From Telmatactis stephensoni (taxonomy: Eukaryota > Cnidaria > Anthozoa > Actiniaria > Isophelliidae), in contig JALIZF010001712.1 in assembly GCA_029948255.1 (NCBI GenBank), positions 124,001-188,000 of the forward strand: a stretch of DNA of 64,000 nucleotides, written 5' to 3'. Each line of letters starts with the position of its first letter. Position 1 is the stretch's first letter. Shown here piece by piece: positions 1-9,135 of this stretch. The notes under the pieces were generated by a model, which saw nothing but the letters and a program-made list of their open reading frames with translations, did not search any database and was not told the origin of the DNA. Made by a program: the position numbers and the translations under genes.

Positions 1-196
1 GTGAAACGAAAAGGGCATACATCATTAGACCAACTAGGATTAGTTGGTAGTGATAGCATTGTAGAAAACGCTTATTTTCAGTATAATTTTGAATTTAATT
101 AGTATATGTAATAGGACTCCACGCTGTCCAATTTGAAAATAATTGGACGAAAAAAATTCCGAGGACTGCCAAAATTGGACGAGGCCGTAGTATCCA

Positions 197-574
197 GTGG
201 ACCGTAGTATCCAGTGGGATGATAAGGGTGTGGTGTCTTTGGACGGAAAACCCATCCGAGGGTCCAGTATCACTGATCTCGTCAACGATATGATGAGATC
301 ACGCAGAACCTTTTTCCCAACCGGAAGGGATGATTTCACTAAAGTCTTAGCCAAACTGAACACTCCTGAAGACTTTATACGAAATGAAGATCGACGGCGT
401 TTGTTGGCTTTACAAAAGAAAAGTGACCAACGTCCTCCGACCACTCCCATGACTGGTGTTTTGACTACCCCACCCCCACCACGCCCTAGAAAACGACAAA
501 TTTCTCCCGCCTTACAGAAAAGGGGGTTCAAAGTCCCTTCCAAACGAGGACTTAATTGGATTTCTTATGATTGA
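197..574 (+). pseudogene. Polinton-associated protein of unknown function, 5' truncated
   Basis: The open frame runs about 125 codons but has no ATG at its head. A stop lies just upstream at 188-190, and the short phrase ccagtgg/accgtagtatccagtgg is duplicated there, so the 5' end seems damaged. The protein has a segment GSSITDLVNDMMRSRR followed by a PTG.DDF...L..LNTPEDFI region and a basic, proline-rich tail (TPPPPRPRKRQ). I recognise this layout as a recurrent short Polinton protein without known function. It faces the protease gene convergently and an AATAAA-like run follows its stop at about 592. The function is unknown. Confidence 0.5.
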
Positions 575-629
575 TATGTAAAGTCAATAACTCAATAAAA
601 ATAAACGTTTGAACAATTTATTGTCTCAT

Positions 630-1079
630 TTATTTCATTACAAAGTTGTAGACCAACTGGTCGTTACGTTCTTTATTTGAACTAAACATATTGACAATGG
701 TACTCAGGCTCACACCACGTGAGCGGTGTAATAAATAAAAAATACAATATTGTCCACAAACTCTACTCCAAGTACTTTGGAGTTCTTTACAATTAAACGT
801 CCAGTTTTTGACGTTTCGAGTCAAAACGTTTACAAAACGAGGACTATAAAACAGGGATGGACGACCGTAACTGTCAAAAAATTCTCCTTCTTGGGGTGAG
901 GATAGGTAGAAGGCTACCCAATGTTGTCCCGGTTGTCCTTCAGGGTCTGTGTTTACAATGACACCACAGGGGTAGGTCTTGACATAACGGGTAAGTGTGT
1001 TTTCGGCAAAGACTCCACAAAATTCAAAACGTGTTATTGGGTCTTTTCTGAGAACATCCTCTAGTTGACTTGTGATCAT
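630..1079 (-). CDS. PRO: Adenain-like cysteine protease of a Polinton
   Basis: The 149-residue product matches the adenovirus-type maturation proteases that Polintons carry. Visible catalytic candidates are His53 in GQHWVAFYL, Asp69 in FFDSYG, Gln110 and Cys112 in VCGQYCIFYLLHR. That order (His, acid, Gln, Cys) is the adenain order. The length is near that of small Polinton proteases and the frame is uninterrupted. In the family the enzyme cleaves capsid precursors during virion maturation. Its ATG overlaps the stop of the upstream capsid gene as ATGA (1076-1079), a compact virus-style junction. The gene could still be functional in sequence, but its partners are broken, so it is probably a relic. 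Confidence 0.85.
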   Translation of the reverse strand: MITSQLEDVLRKDPITRFEFCGVFAENTLTRYVKTYPCGVIVNTDPEGQPGQHWVAFYLSSPQEGEFFDSYGRPSLFYSPRFVNVLTRNVKNWTFNCKELQSTWSRVCGQYCIFYLLHRSRGVSLSTIVNMFSSNKERNDQLVYNFVMK

Positions 1080-1362
1080 GCTGAGTAATCAAAGGTCACG
1101 TGTCTGGAGTAGTCAATTTCCACAACGGACTCAAATTCAGCAAAGACGATGAGGTTGATGGCGTTGGGGAGACCTCTAGTAAACTGGATTTCCAGAGTAA
1201 CGTTTCCTTTCTGCTTCTGGTTGAAATGATCTGACGTACTGCACAGGTCAGGGGTTAAATCAAAGGCGAAAAGGCCGAAGCCTCGGAAGTAAATTCACTG
1301 CGATCTATATCAATGCCTGAATCCGCAAACAACCTCCTAGTGCCTGAGAATAGGGTTTGATA
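1076..1362 (-). pseudogene. MCP: C-terminal fragment of Polinton major capsid protein
   Basis: On the minus strand two frames together look like the C-terminal end of a Polinton double-jelly-roll capsid protein. The nearer piece (about 1076-1280) includes FAFDLTPDLC and ends NLIVFAEFESVVEIDYS followed by stop. The farther piece (to about 1362) includes TLFSGTRRLFADSGIDID. A frameshift at about 1282 separates them. The N-terminal jelly roll, normally several hundred residues, is absent, and the next sequence at 1385 already belongs to another protein, so an internal deletion has removed most of the gene. Confidence 0.65.
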
Positions 1363-1384
1363 AGCTTACATGAAATTTCTTTCT

Positions 1385-1570
1385 TTAGCTTGTGCAAATT
1401 TCAAGTGGATGGTTTGAAAAAGGTACCATTTCTCCGTCCACACTGAGTTTTTTCCCGTCAAAACATCTTGGGCAATATTGACAACAGTGTTGAGGGCGGC
1501 TCGCCCGATGGCTTTTGCACCGTGTTGTAAAAAGGGGAGAGCCCTTCTTGCTAGTGATGGACTTAAGCAT
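1385..1570 (-). pseudogene. Fragment of a basic minor virion-type Polinton protein
   Basis: Between the capsid scrap and the next small gene, minus-strand frames are open but short. One frame reads ARRALPFLQHGAKAIGRAAL and continues NTVVNIAQDVLTGKN. This is the pattern of a small Polinton protein with a basic, helix-forming, Gly/Ala/Lys-rich segment, which I would compare with adenovirus core or cement-like small proteins. Another frame is also open through the region. No clean start is visible. Probably the 3' remnant of a gene joined to the capsid scrap by deletion. Identity is tentative. Confidence 0.35.
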
Positions 1571-1698
1571 TAGACGTTACTGTTCGGAAGACGACACCAC
1601 CCACAGCAGTTTTTAAAGTCAATTTCATGGAGTTCTTTACACACTTCTACTGCATAGGTGGAAATAAACTGTTTTTTCATGAACTTGAATGGATCCAT
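1570..1698 (-). CDS. Small Cys-containing Polinton protein (42 aa)
   Basis: A short minus-strand frame starts MDPFKFMKKQF, continues VEVCKELHEIDFKNCCGWC and stops after 42 residues. The CKELH.IDF.NCCGC-like core is familiar to me from the first capsid-side gene of animal Polintons, where the full protein is longer. The Cys cluster (Cys20, Cys31, Cys32, Cys35) could bind a metal. It is the last gene before the gene-free terminal region and probably a truncated version, because the frame stops soon after the Cys cluster. Function unknown. Confidence 0.45.
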   Translation of the reverse strand: MDPFKFMKKQFISTYAVEVCKELHEIDFKNCCGWCRLPNSNV

Positions 1699-1741
1699 TT
1701 TGTGTGAGGTTCACATTGGTTTGATTTCTACTTTTTAATTC

Positions 1742-1945
1742 ACACATTATATAGAAGTATGTAGTCCTTTATCTAAATATAGACTTGCCGTTGGTTTTCT
1801 TGGATGTGACGTCATTGTAGTACCACCGTACCACAAAACAGGTGTGACGTAATCTTACACTCTTGTACCCACAGCTAAAAATAGACGTGACGTACCACCG
1901 TACCACATTGACCCAAAACCGGCACTTTCCTACTACTACTATACT
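1742..1945. repeat. Candidate terminal region of the left Polinton
   Basis: This gene-free stretch lies outside the last left-element gene. It holds two copies of the phrase gtaccaccgtaccaca (about 1820 and 1893), a CTAAAAATAGACGTGACG motif at about 1872, and ends ctactactactatact at 1945. The mate repeat is outside the window, so this cannot be confirmed as a terminal inverted repeat from here. Confidence 0.4.
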
Positions 1946-1957
1946 CTCACACTCACT

Positions 1958-2095
1958 AAGGCCAGTTCCGGGCCCTAAAATCGCCCTAAATCGCCCTAAG
2001 TTTTGAGCATCTTTGGGGATAATTTTGCTTAAATCGCCTAAGATCGCCTACGATCGCCCAAAATTACGGCGATTTTAGGACCCGGAGCAGGCCTT
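1958..2095. mobile_element. Foldback element (MITE-like)
   Basis: The ends aaggccagttccgggcccta and the inverse of taggacccggagcaggcctt are imperfect inverted repeats, with CGATTTTAG/CTAAAATCG just inside and several tcgccta units in the middle. There is no coding potential. It sits between the left Polinton end and a SINE. Confidence 0.6.
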
Positions 2096-2330
2096 CACTA
2101 CCTCTACATTTAATATTTTGCAAATAATCACTCGCCTCACATGTTGATTTTTGCTGAGGGAGGAAAAACCGGAGAACCCGGAGAAAAAACCCTCGTGGCA
2201 TGGTAGAGAACAACACATCAAACAAACTCAATTCACATATGATCCAGGCGCTCGAGCTGGGACTCAAACCCGGACCATATAGCGGTGAGAGGCCAGCGCT
2301 CTAACCACTCGGCCAAGCATGCCACCCAAT
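2096..2330 (-). repeat. tRNA-derived SINE, copy 1
   Basis: Read on minus, 2330 to about 2215 holds a tRNA-like head: tggccgagtggttagagcg (A box) and gggtttgagtccc (B box). The body continues with a ccggagaacccggag segment. The same head and its flank (atccaggcgctcgagctggga) recur at 59106-59195, so this is a dispersed family. The clover-leaf is degenerate and the sequence carries a body, so it is a SINE and not a working tRNA gene. Confidence 0.7.
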
Positions 2331-3357
2331 ATAAGTGAAAACTTTAGTGCTGGTAGACTGAGAAATTATTACTATTACAGTTGATGCAAACAATATTAAT
2401 TAGCTCTTACCTTACGTTGTTTTGCAATTGAAGGCAAATCATTCAACAGGATAGTTTTCAATGAAAAATGTAAGCAAAGGTTTAAACATGTTTGGCTTTT
2501 TCCTTTTTGCTCATTGATCATACCAAATTGCCTACGTTTCATCCAGAATGAATAATTTATGTGACTTTCACATCAGTAGTCATTCTTTCAACATGTTGCT
2601 ATAGCGGCTATTTTATCAACTGAACTTGAAATATGATAAAGAAAGAAAGAAGTGTTCATAAAGGTATGAACCAACACAGCCGAATATACGGGACTTTACA
2701 GAAGGAATACCTTCCATCAGTTAATAGTTAAAGTTAATAATTGAATAAAACTACAAGTGTAATGACTTCTGATCTCAAGAGTGTCAGCACCTGTCCTTAA
2801 CATTTTTTACTTGTCATCAGAGTGTGGCTCTATTTAACCATGAAACAAAACATGAAACCCCCCGTGGTATTTCTATCAAGCGTTCCCTGCCAGTCTCGGC
2901 GGATTCCTTCACATAATTTACTGTAAATGGACTTTTACCCTTATCGCGTGTCATACCTAAACTACTACAATCACTTTCGAATTTTCCATATATTTTATAT
3001 TCACCTGTTAAAACTACTTAAAGAACACTAATGCAATAATGAGAACTAGCATAGCAAAAGAATCTGCCGATAAAGGATTCCTGCCGTTCTAATTAAGGGT
3101 ATAAAGGACTATTAAAGCTCTATTCAGCAGACAACTGTATAAGTGGACACCAGGCAAGGTCCCGAAGTTGTCCGTTTAATGGAAATACCACTGTATACTA
3201 TTCTTAATAATTTCCATGCATGCAATAATTTCTGAATTTCAGTTGACTGAACATTTCACTTCCTACTAAACCAGTGCAAAAACTTGACATTTTGAGTGCT
3301 AATAATATACATGAAAAAATTTCTCGATGCTGATTGGCTAAGAGCAGTGCTGTTTCA
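2331..3357. other. Intergenic, nothing recognised
   Basis: AT-rich host DNA with no convincing exon, RNA gene or repeat structure that I can see. Confidence 0.5.
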
Positions 3358-3358
3358 A

Positions 3359-3413
3359 GGAAATTTAGTGCAGAAAAAAGGAAATTTAGTGCCAAAAAAA
3401 GGAAATTTAGTGC
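3359..3413 (+). repeat. Three 21-bp direct repeats
   Basis: The unit ggaaatttagtgc plus a purine/A-rich spacer recurs at 3359, 3380 and 3401 with a 21-bp period. Confidence 0.8.
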
Positions 3414-3509
3414 AAATTTCTTTTGGGACGAAGCATTCTGGTTGGTTGAAAAACAATGAAACGCGAGACAGCCAATCACAAACGACCTATAAAGCAGCGG
3501 AAAATTCAA

Positions 3510-3690
3510 CAAGAAGTTGCCAGCAAAAACAAAACAATGGCGGGGGTGTAGATTTTCACTGGCAAACGAAAACACAATAGAAGAGCTCAAAAATAATTCT
3601 AAAAATGAAAACACTCAAAAGAGTACATCATTTTGGTTCAGTGTATGGAAAAAATGGTGTTCAGAGAAAGGATTTGCAAGTGTAAGGATA
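3510..3690 (+). pseudogene. N-terminal fragment of a Crypton/KIAA1958-like recombinase ORF
   Basis: One plus frame reads RFSLANENTIEELKNNSKNE and continues NTQKSTSFWFSVWKKWCSEK before a stop near 3705. The pattern RF..L....I..L....N.NT.K.T......W..WC.EKG is typical of the N-terminal helical part of Crypton-derived tyrosine recombinase ORFs that are abundant in cnidarian genomes. The catalytic domain is missing and no in-frame ATG heads the segment, so it is a first-exon-like fragment or dead copy. Recognition is from pattern only. Confidence 0.45.
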
Positions 3691-3775
3691 TTATGGTTTG
3701 TTGAATAAATTAAATTAACCTGTCACGTGTCTCAGACGTCACTTCCTGCATAAATTGTTTCATGTATATTATTAA

Positions 3776-3946
3776 TAGGAAATCATATGGTTTTTCTCCT
3801 GCAATTTGGAATAAATTTGAACTCGTGTGTTTTCAAAGAGCTCAAATTGCACTCGCCCTACGGGCTCGTGCAATTTTGAACTCTTTGAAAACCCACTCGT
3901 TCAAATTTATTCCAAATTGCAGGAGAAAAACCATATGATTTCCTAT
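3776..3946. mobile_element. Near-perfect foldback element
   Basis: The arm taggaaatcatatggttttt at the left is repeated inverted at 3927-3946. The match continues almost to the centre (loop near 3858, cgccctacgggc), giving an arm of roughly 80 bp. There is no coding capacity. Typical of a non-autonomous DNA transposon or a cruciform-forming repeat. Confidence 0.75.
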
Positions 3947-4860
3947 ACAAATTGTGGAAATTTTGCGCAGTCCCAAAACCTAAATTGAATTGGAATGGTC
4001 AATTGAATTCAACTATAGCCAATCAAATTCAATGTCACGTTTTTGCCCTCGAAATTGCTTTCCAAATCACAACAAAACGATTAATATAACGCTTTTTCTA
4101 CGTTGCTGGTTTTGATTTAGTTAGTGCTTGTATCATTCCACAGAACATTTCTAGTGTTTGATTTGATTTGAAATTGTGACTAGCTCTCCTGAAACAATTC
4201 AACACCCCTCTCCTCATGATATTTTTTATGCGTTTCGCTTACCGCACATATATTTAATTTCTTCTCAAGATGCATTATTTTATGGCCGTATAGCGAAGAA
4301 ACAAATACAGTAATCCCAAAATTTATTTTATATAACTTTAACCACGATGTACATAAAAATCTAAATAAAAAGATATATAACAATGAGAAATATTGACACA
4401 TCGTAGTATGGTACGCACAACGACAGGGCGAGGCTCCAAATTAAGTACGCCCAATAACCTAAACGAACTACCATATAATTAAAAATGATTAACAATTTCT
4501 GTAAGACGACCAAATTATGAGGATAAAAATATTATTTATAACACCTAAATGTACGTAATATATGAAGTATATTATTAAGATACAAAATTACAACAACAAC
4601 AACAACAAAATGTGTGCATTTAATGACTTATGCAAATTATAGTGCTCATTCTAATCCTATTTTTGATAAATTGAAAATCTTAAAACTTTCTAAATTGATT
4701 TTTTTCCACACGGCACTATTTATGTATGATTTTCATTTCAATAATCTTCCAGTTTCCTTTAAGTCATTCTTTTGTATGATTAGTGAAAAGCACTCTTAGG
4801 GACTGGTCATTATTTACAGGGAGGGGGGCTGGTGGAAATAGAGGGGAGCCACAGATAAAT
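3947..4860. other. Intergenic, AT-rich
   Basis: Nothing recognisable beyond an (caa)n run at about 4590. Short open frames here lack any domain signal. Confidence 0.5.
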
Positions 4861-4980
4861 TTAACATGAAATTCTCTGGGGCTAAAACTTGGAACACAAT
4901 CGATGAGTCTATGAAAAACTAAACAGAAAGAATTTTCAAGAAAAACTAAAAGATCACTTACTCAGTAATTACTCTACATG
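4861..4980 (+). pseudogene. LINE 3'-end relic
   Basis: A plus frame reads FNMKFSGAKTWNTIDESMKN, stop, TERIFKKN. The G.K.WN.I......IFK..LK pattern is that of the extreme C-terminus of CR1/RTE-type reverse-transcriptase ORFs. It has in-frame stops and is short. Compare the better preserved copy at 12532. Confidence 0.45.
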
Positions 4981-5988
4981 ATTCAAATTCATGTTTATTT
5001 ATCATAAGAGTAAGTGTGTTGCCTTTATAATAAAAATTCAAGTTTAATTTCAGGTTTTAACCTTTCAACCTATTTTTTCTAGTAATTAATATTAGTAATT
5101 GTGTGATATTAGCTTACGAATATTTCATTATCAATAACTATATCGATATTTGACTTAATTCTAATTTCTATTTTTCTTTCTTTCTTTTTCTAGTATAACT
5201 TCTTTGACCCAATTACATACATTCTAAACAACATATAAGCTATCTCGATTAACTCTATGGTTATTATAGATAGCTTGTACCAATAAATCTGAATTTACTG
5301 ATCATTTATATTTAAACTAAAATTGATATATTACATATATATCATATATATTATATATATTAACTATTTACTCATATATATTTACAAATGTGTTATATAT
5401 AATGTAAATTCTGGTACAGAATAAAATCAATGTCAATGTCATTGTCAATGTAAGATAATAGAACACAATATATGTTAATAAAGAAATAAATAGTAACATG
5501 ATAAATAAACAACTTAATAGCAACATGATGGTGAATTAGTTATATAGTTCGCTTACATTTAGGACAGATTTACGACAAATGTCTATGACAAATTTTCTAT
5601 CAAACATATTCAGTCAAGACTATATGTGGAGCTCTTAAAAATTTTCTTTCTGATATAGAGCAGATACATATTAGACAGATATGGAATTTTCAGTCGCCGG
5701 ATAATCTAGTTTGCATGGTGCCATTATTTTACTACAACTACCAGAATGCTTTGCACACTACAGCTACCAACTACTACAACTGCCTGCAGAATGCTTTGTA
5801 CACCACTTGCTTGTCTAAAGTACATGAGTGCCAATTGTTCTACTATACCATTTTCATAAGGGAATAAAAATCGAAATAAAAAAGAAAATTCGCGATGTAT
5901 TCTAGTAGTTGTAGAAGAGGAAGGAATATATGAGAATTATTCTTATAAGAAAAGAATCTTACAAATCAGTACGTATATATGGTTGGTT
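4981..5988. other. Intergenic, very AT-rich
   Basis: Contains a TATATA-rich block at about 5320-5400 and a ccaactactacaactg duplication near 5750. No gene is seen. Confidence 0.5.
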
Positions 5989-7644
5989 TCATTTTTCAAT
6001 ATTTGTTTCGACAAAGCAGACATTTTCGTACTGGGTTTTTTGTCTGCCCGTCCCTAGTTTCGGTTTTATTGTACGTGGTTTGGGGATAACCGCTGGCTTG
6101 GATGATTGCTTTATCTTCACCTGATTACTTTCATTGGGTTTCATAGGTTCGAGGCTCGGGTTTAAATGTTGTTTTTGCATGTGTTTTTGCTCTTTGGTCT
6201 TCGAAGAAAGTGTTGCTGTTACCTTTGTCTTAGGAACTTGAGCCTGCGATATCACGTTTATTTGTTCAGCACTAAGAGACGGAATAATTATACCTTGTCG
6301 CTTTGTTTTAGATTTTGTAATCATGTTCTGACCGGAAGAAACGCTTGAAAGGGAAGTATTTGATGTGCAAGTGATTTTGTTAAGTGAAGCGTATTCTCTG
6401 TTACTTGATTGTATTGTTGATTGGTCAAGAGCTTTGTATTCTGAACATCTTTTGTCCTGGCTGCTTTTCTTGATTTTTATAGGAGGTATTTCTTCGTAAT
6501 CATCACTCGACTCCTTTTCTGTAGTTTTCTTACACCACACTTGACGTACGCAGATTTCATCATAGATCCTGTGAAAAGGAATTATTTCAAACGTTTTGGG
6601 GGCTGTACCGTTTATAATGATTTTCAAATAGAGCGCAAACACAAAAACCATGAAACAACTTAGTGCAAATTAGTGCTATACTAAATAGTACCAAAATTCT
6701 TTGTTTCCCGTGAAACAAAATTGAATAATCAATGTCTAATATCTAATCAAAACAGAAGAAAACAATAGAAATAGTGCCTACTAATGTCTATTAGACTAAT
6801 ATCTATTTCACGGATGAAGTATCGAAATCACTCTGAAAACGTATATCGTAAAATCTCTTGTACTTTGGGAGCGTGGAGGATTACTAGCTGTGGATAATAA
6901 TGTTGTCATGCTGTCTATTCGTGGAAAGAGTTGAAGATTAGAAAGTGTATGTTTCAAGCGATATTAATCCAGAGTTCAAGATTTAATTTTGTTTTCTGAT
7001 TAATAAAGGCTCATCTCCCCTCCCCACCCCTCCCTTTCTCTTTTCTTTTTCTACAAACAAACAAAACACAAAAAATTAATTTTCTAGAAATAATTCCAAA
7101 ATTAATAAACTGAACAATTTAATCCATTCCAATCCAAGCCAATCCAATTCAATTCCATCCCATCCCATCCCATCCCATCCCATTTCCATCCCATCCCATC
7201 CCATCCCATCCCATCTAATCCAATCCAATCCCATCCCATCCCATACAATCTAATCCAATCCAATCTTGGTAAACTCTGTCACTTCTGTGGGTCATATCTT
7301 TTTTACTCGAGGAAACTTTACACATTTTACTAAAATATAATACTCACTCTTTTTCCCCAGAACCTGAAAAAAATATAAATAAATAAATAACAGTGAATAA
7401 CAGATGTCATCACATACTCTAATTACTGTTTTTGAAAACCTGTTGCGAATGCTCAATTTCCAGGGGATATGGATTTTGGCGCACGAAAGGAGACAAGAAA
7501 GATTCAACTTCATACAAAACAAAACAAAACAAAACAAAACAAAACAAAACAAAACAAAACAAAACAAAACAAAACAAAACAAAACAAAACAAAACAAAAC
7601 AAAACAAAACAAAACAAAACAAAACAAAACAAAACAAAACAAAA

Positions 7645-7675
<31 letters not shown>

Positions 7676-7706
7676 CAAAACAAAACAAAACAAAACAAAA
7701 CAAAAC

Positions 7707-7738
<32 letters not shown>

Positions 7739-8971
7739 TGTGATATCCATTAGATATATTATTATTTCAAAGCAAACCGCAAAAGGAAAACAAAAGCAAG
7801 CATACGCACAAACAAACAAACAAACAATCAACCAAGAAAAGATCTGCAAACAATCAATCATACACTTATCTAATGAACGAATGTGTCATTTACCTGAAGT
7901 ATTGTGATGTGTTCGTACGCACACAGCTAAAGCCGTCACTATGATTGCAAGACTAGCAGCAACAAAAAGTAGGGACAGTACAGCCATGTCTACTGTGTAG
8001 TAGCCATCAAACTTCAAGATGCTGTAGAATATTGATTATAAAGAAATGAAAGGTTTTACAAAGAAAGAGAATATAAAAAGACTTCAATATTGCCAAAACT
8101 TATTGATTGATTGATTGATTGATTGGTTTCTTCCTTCCTTCCTTCCTTCCTTCCTCCTTCCTTCCTTCCTTCCTTCCTTCCTTCCTTCCTTCCTTCCTTC
8201 CTTCCATTCATTCATTCTTTCTTTCTTTCTTTCTTTTTTCAGTTTCTTTCTTTCTTTCTTTCTTTATGTATTTATTAGCACTAGTGAATATTATTGTTTT
8301 ATAGATTCTATTTGAACACTTTCTTCATGGGAATTTAGAAAGAATCTTATATCACGGCTTCTTATTTCTTATGATATAGGGGGATAATATGAAGAATGAA
8401 AAATGAAATTGAAATAAATGACGGTCAAATGAAGAGTCATAAACACTGGATGAAGTCTGTTATTAATCTATTTTTTATGTTACAGATATTACACAGACGT
8501 CTAACTTTAATTTGATCATGTAGTAAGAAGAAAAAACAACAACAACAACAAAAACAAAAACAGTGGAAAACTATATGCATGGTTGATTTCGTTTTAAAAC
8601 GAGAACGAGTTTCTGCCAGCTTTCTGGGGGAGTGATGATACGAGTGAAAAAAGCTGCTTGGAAACAATGAATCCACGACGACATTGTTTTAGCTCGTGTT
8701 GTCATCGATCGTTCAATTACACATTCATGAGAAACATTTTACAGCAATAAACCACTTTCAAAAGACTTTGTCGCAAAAAAACTCAGCTGCTATCTTAACT
8801 ATTACGGTGTAATCTTTTCCCATTGGAAATTGTCAAGAAATTGTCAGTTTTGTCTAGAGCTGTAAAAGAAATAATTAAAAATAAAGACAAGCTTACCAAT
8901 AGAATCCATGGAAGTAAGAAACTACTACGGTTTGTGTAGTTTGATGAGTGTTATGATTTTCATTGTGGTTT
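5989..8971 (-). CDS. Short-ectodomain membrane adaptor with tyrosine-motif tail (gene A), partial model
   Basis: I assemble four minus-strand exons with matching phases: 8971-8897, 8021-7894, 7363-7348 (16-nt microexon) and 6568-5989 ending in TGA. Each has AG/GT borders. The second exon encodes a transmembrane helix (MAVLSLLFVAASLAIIVTAL) followed by a short basic stretch. The last exon encodes about 192 residues of polar, Ser/Lys-rich tail with four tyrosine motifs: EIYDEI, DDYEEIPPI (pYEEI is the preferred Src-family SH2 ligand), REYASL and TQYENV (pYxN, GRB2-type, also fitting TxYxxV). A Pro/Lys-rich stretch lies between. I could not find the signal exon and the 8971 border is weak. By plan it resembles transmembrane adaptor proteins; this is inference. 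Confidence 0.55.
7140..7265 (+). repeat. (CATCC)n satellite-like tract
   Basis: About 125 bp of imperfect cccat/ccaat pentamer repeats inside an intron of gene A. Confidence 0.9.
7515..7734 (+). repeat. (AAAAC)n microsatellite
   Basis: About 44 near-perfect AAAAC units, interrupted once by an A-run near 7643, in an intron of gene A. Long open frames in all phases here are products of the repeat. Confidence 0.97.
8100..8270 (+). repeat. (ATTG)n/(CTTC)n/(CTTT)n microsatellite block
   Basis: Successive tetranucleotide tracts in an intron of gene A, with no coding meaning. Confidence 0.95.
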
Positions 8972-9135
8972 CTAGTTTCGTTTCACTTACACCTAATCAA
9001 ATGTGAAATACTAAATCGAAAGGGAATAGCTAGTTGTCACATTCATAGACTTGGTATTAGCAGGAATATACCTTCTCTTAAATCTTTTTATAACGGAAGC
9101 CATTCTACAGGCATTGCTTCCTTTTAAGAACAAAG
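8700..9135. promoter_or_regulatory. Possible shared upstream region of genes A and B
   Basis: Gene B starts at 9136 on plus, and the most upstream exon I can place for gene A ends at 8971 on minus. If gene A has no farther exon, the two are divergent with under 200 bp between them. A TATA-like tttttataacgg sits at about 9085. Weak support only. Confidence 0.25.

Larger units (their letters stand above)
1..1945. mobile_element. Decayed terminal part of a Polinton/Maverick element (left element)
   Basis: The left edge of the window carries a row of Polinton-type genes: an unnamed short protein on plus, then on minus an adenain-like protease, the C-terminal end of a double-jelly-roll capsid gene, a basic minor virion-type fragment and a 42-residue Cys-containing protein. 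Beyond the last gene is a gene-free stretch ending at about 1945, where the reverse strand starts AGTATAGTAGTAGTAGG; an AG start is usual for Polinton ends. The other end lies outside the window. Frameshifts and an apparent internal deletion show it is a relic. It is unlike the 18.4-kb element at 28998-47367 in its capsid C-terminus and protease. Gene recognition is good; the exact terminus is inferred. Confidence 0.7.

Noticed and set aside
2270..2325. True tRNA gene (Ser/Leu-like)
   Set aside because: It has A and B boxes but a degenerate fold and an attached repeat body; a second copy at 59106 shows it is a SINE.
7292..7861. Long frames rich in FCFVL or QNKTK repeats
   Set aside because: They are translations of an (AAAAC)n microsatellite; all phases are open because the unit lacks stops.
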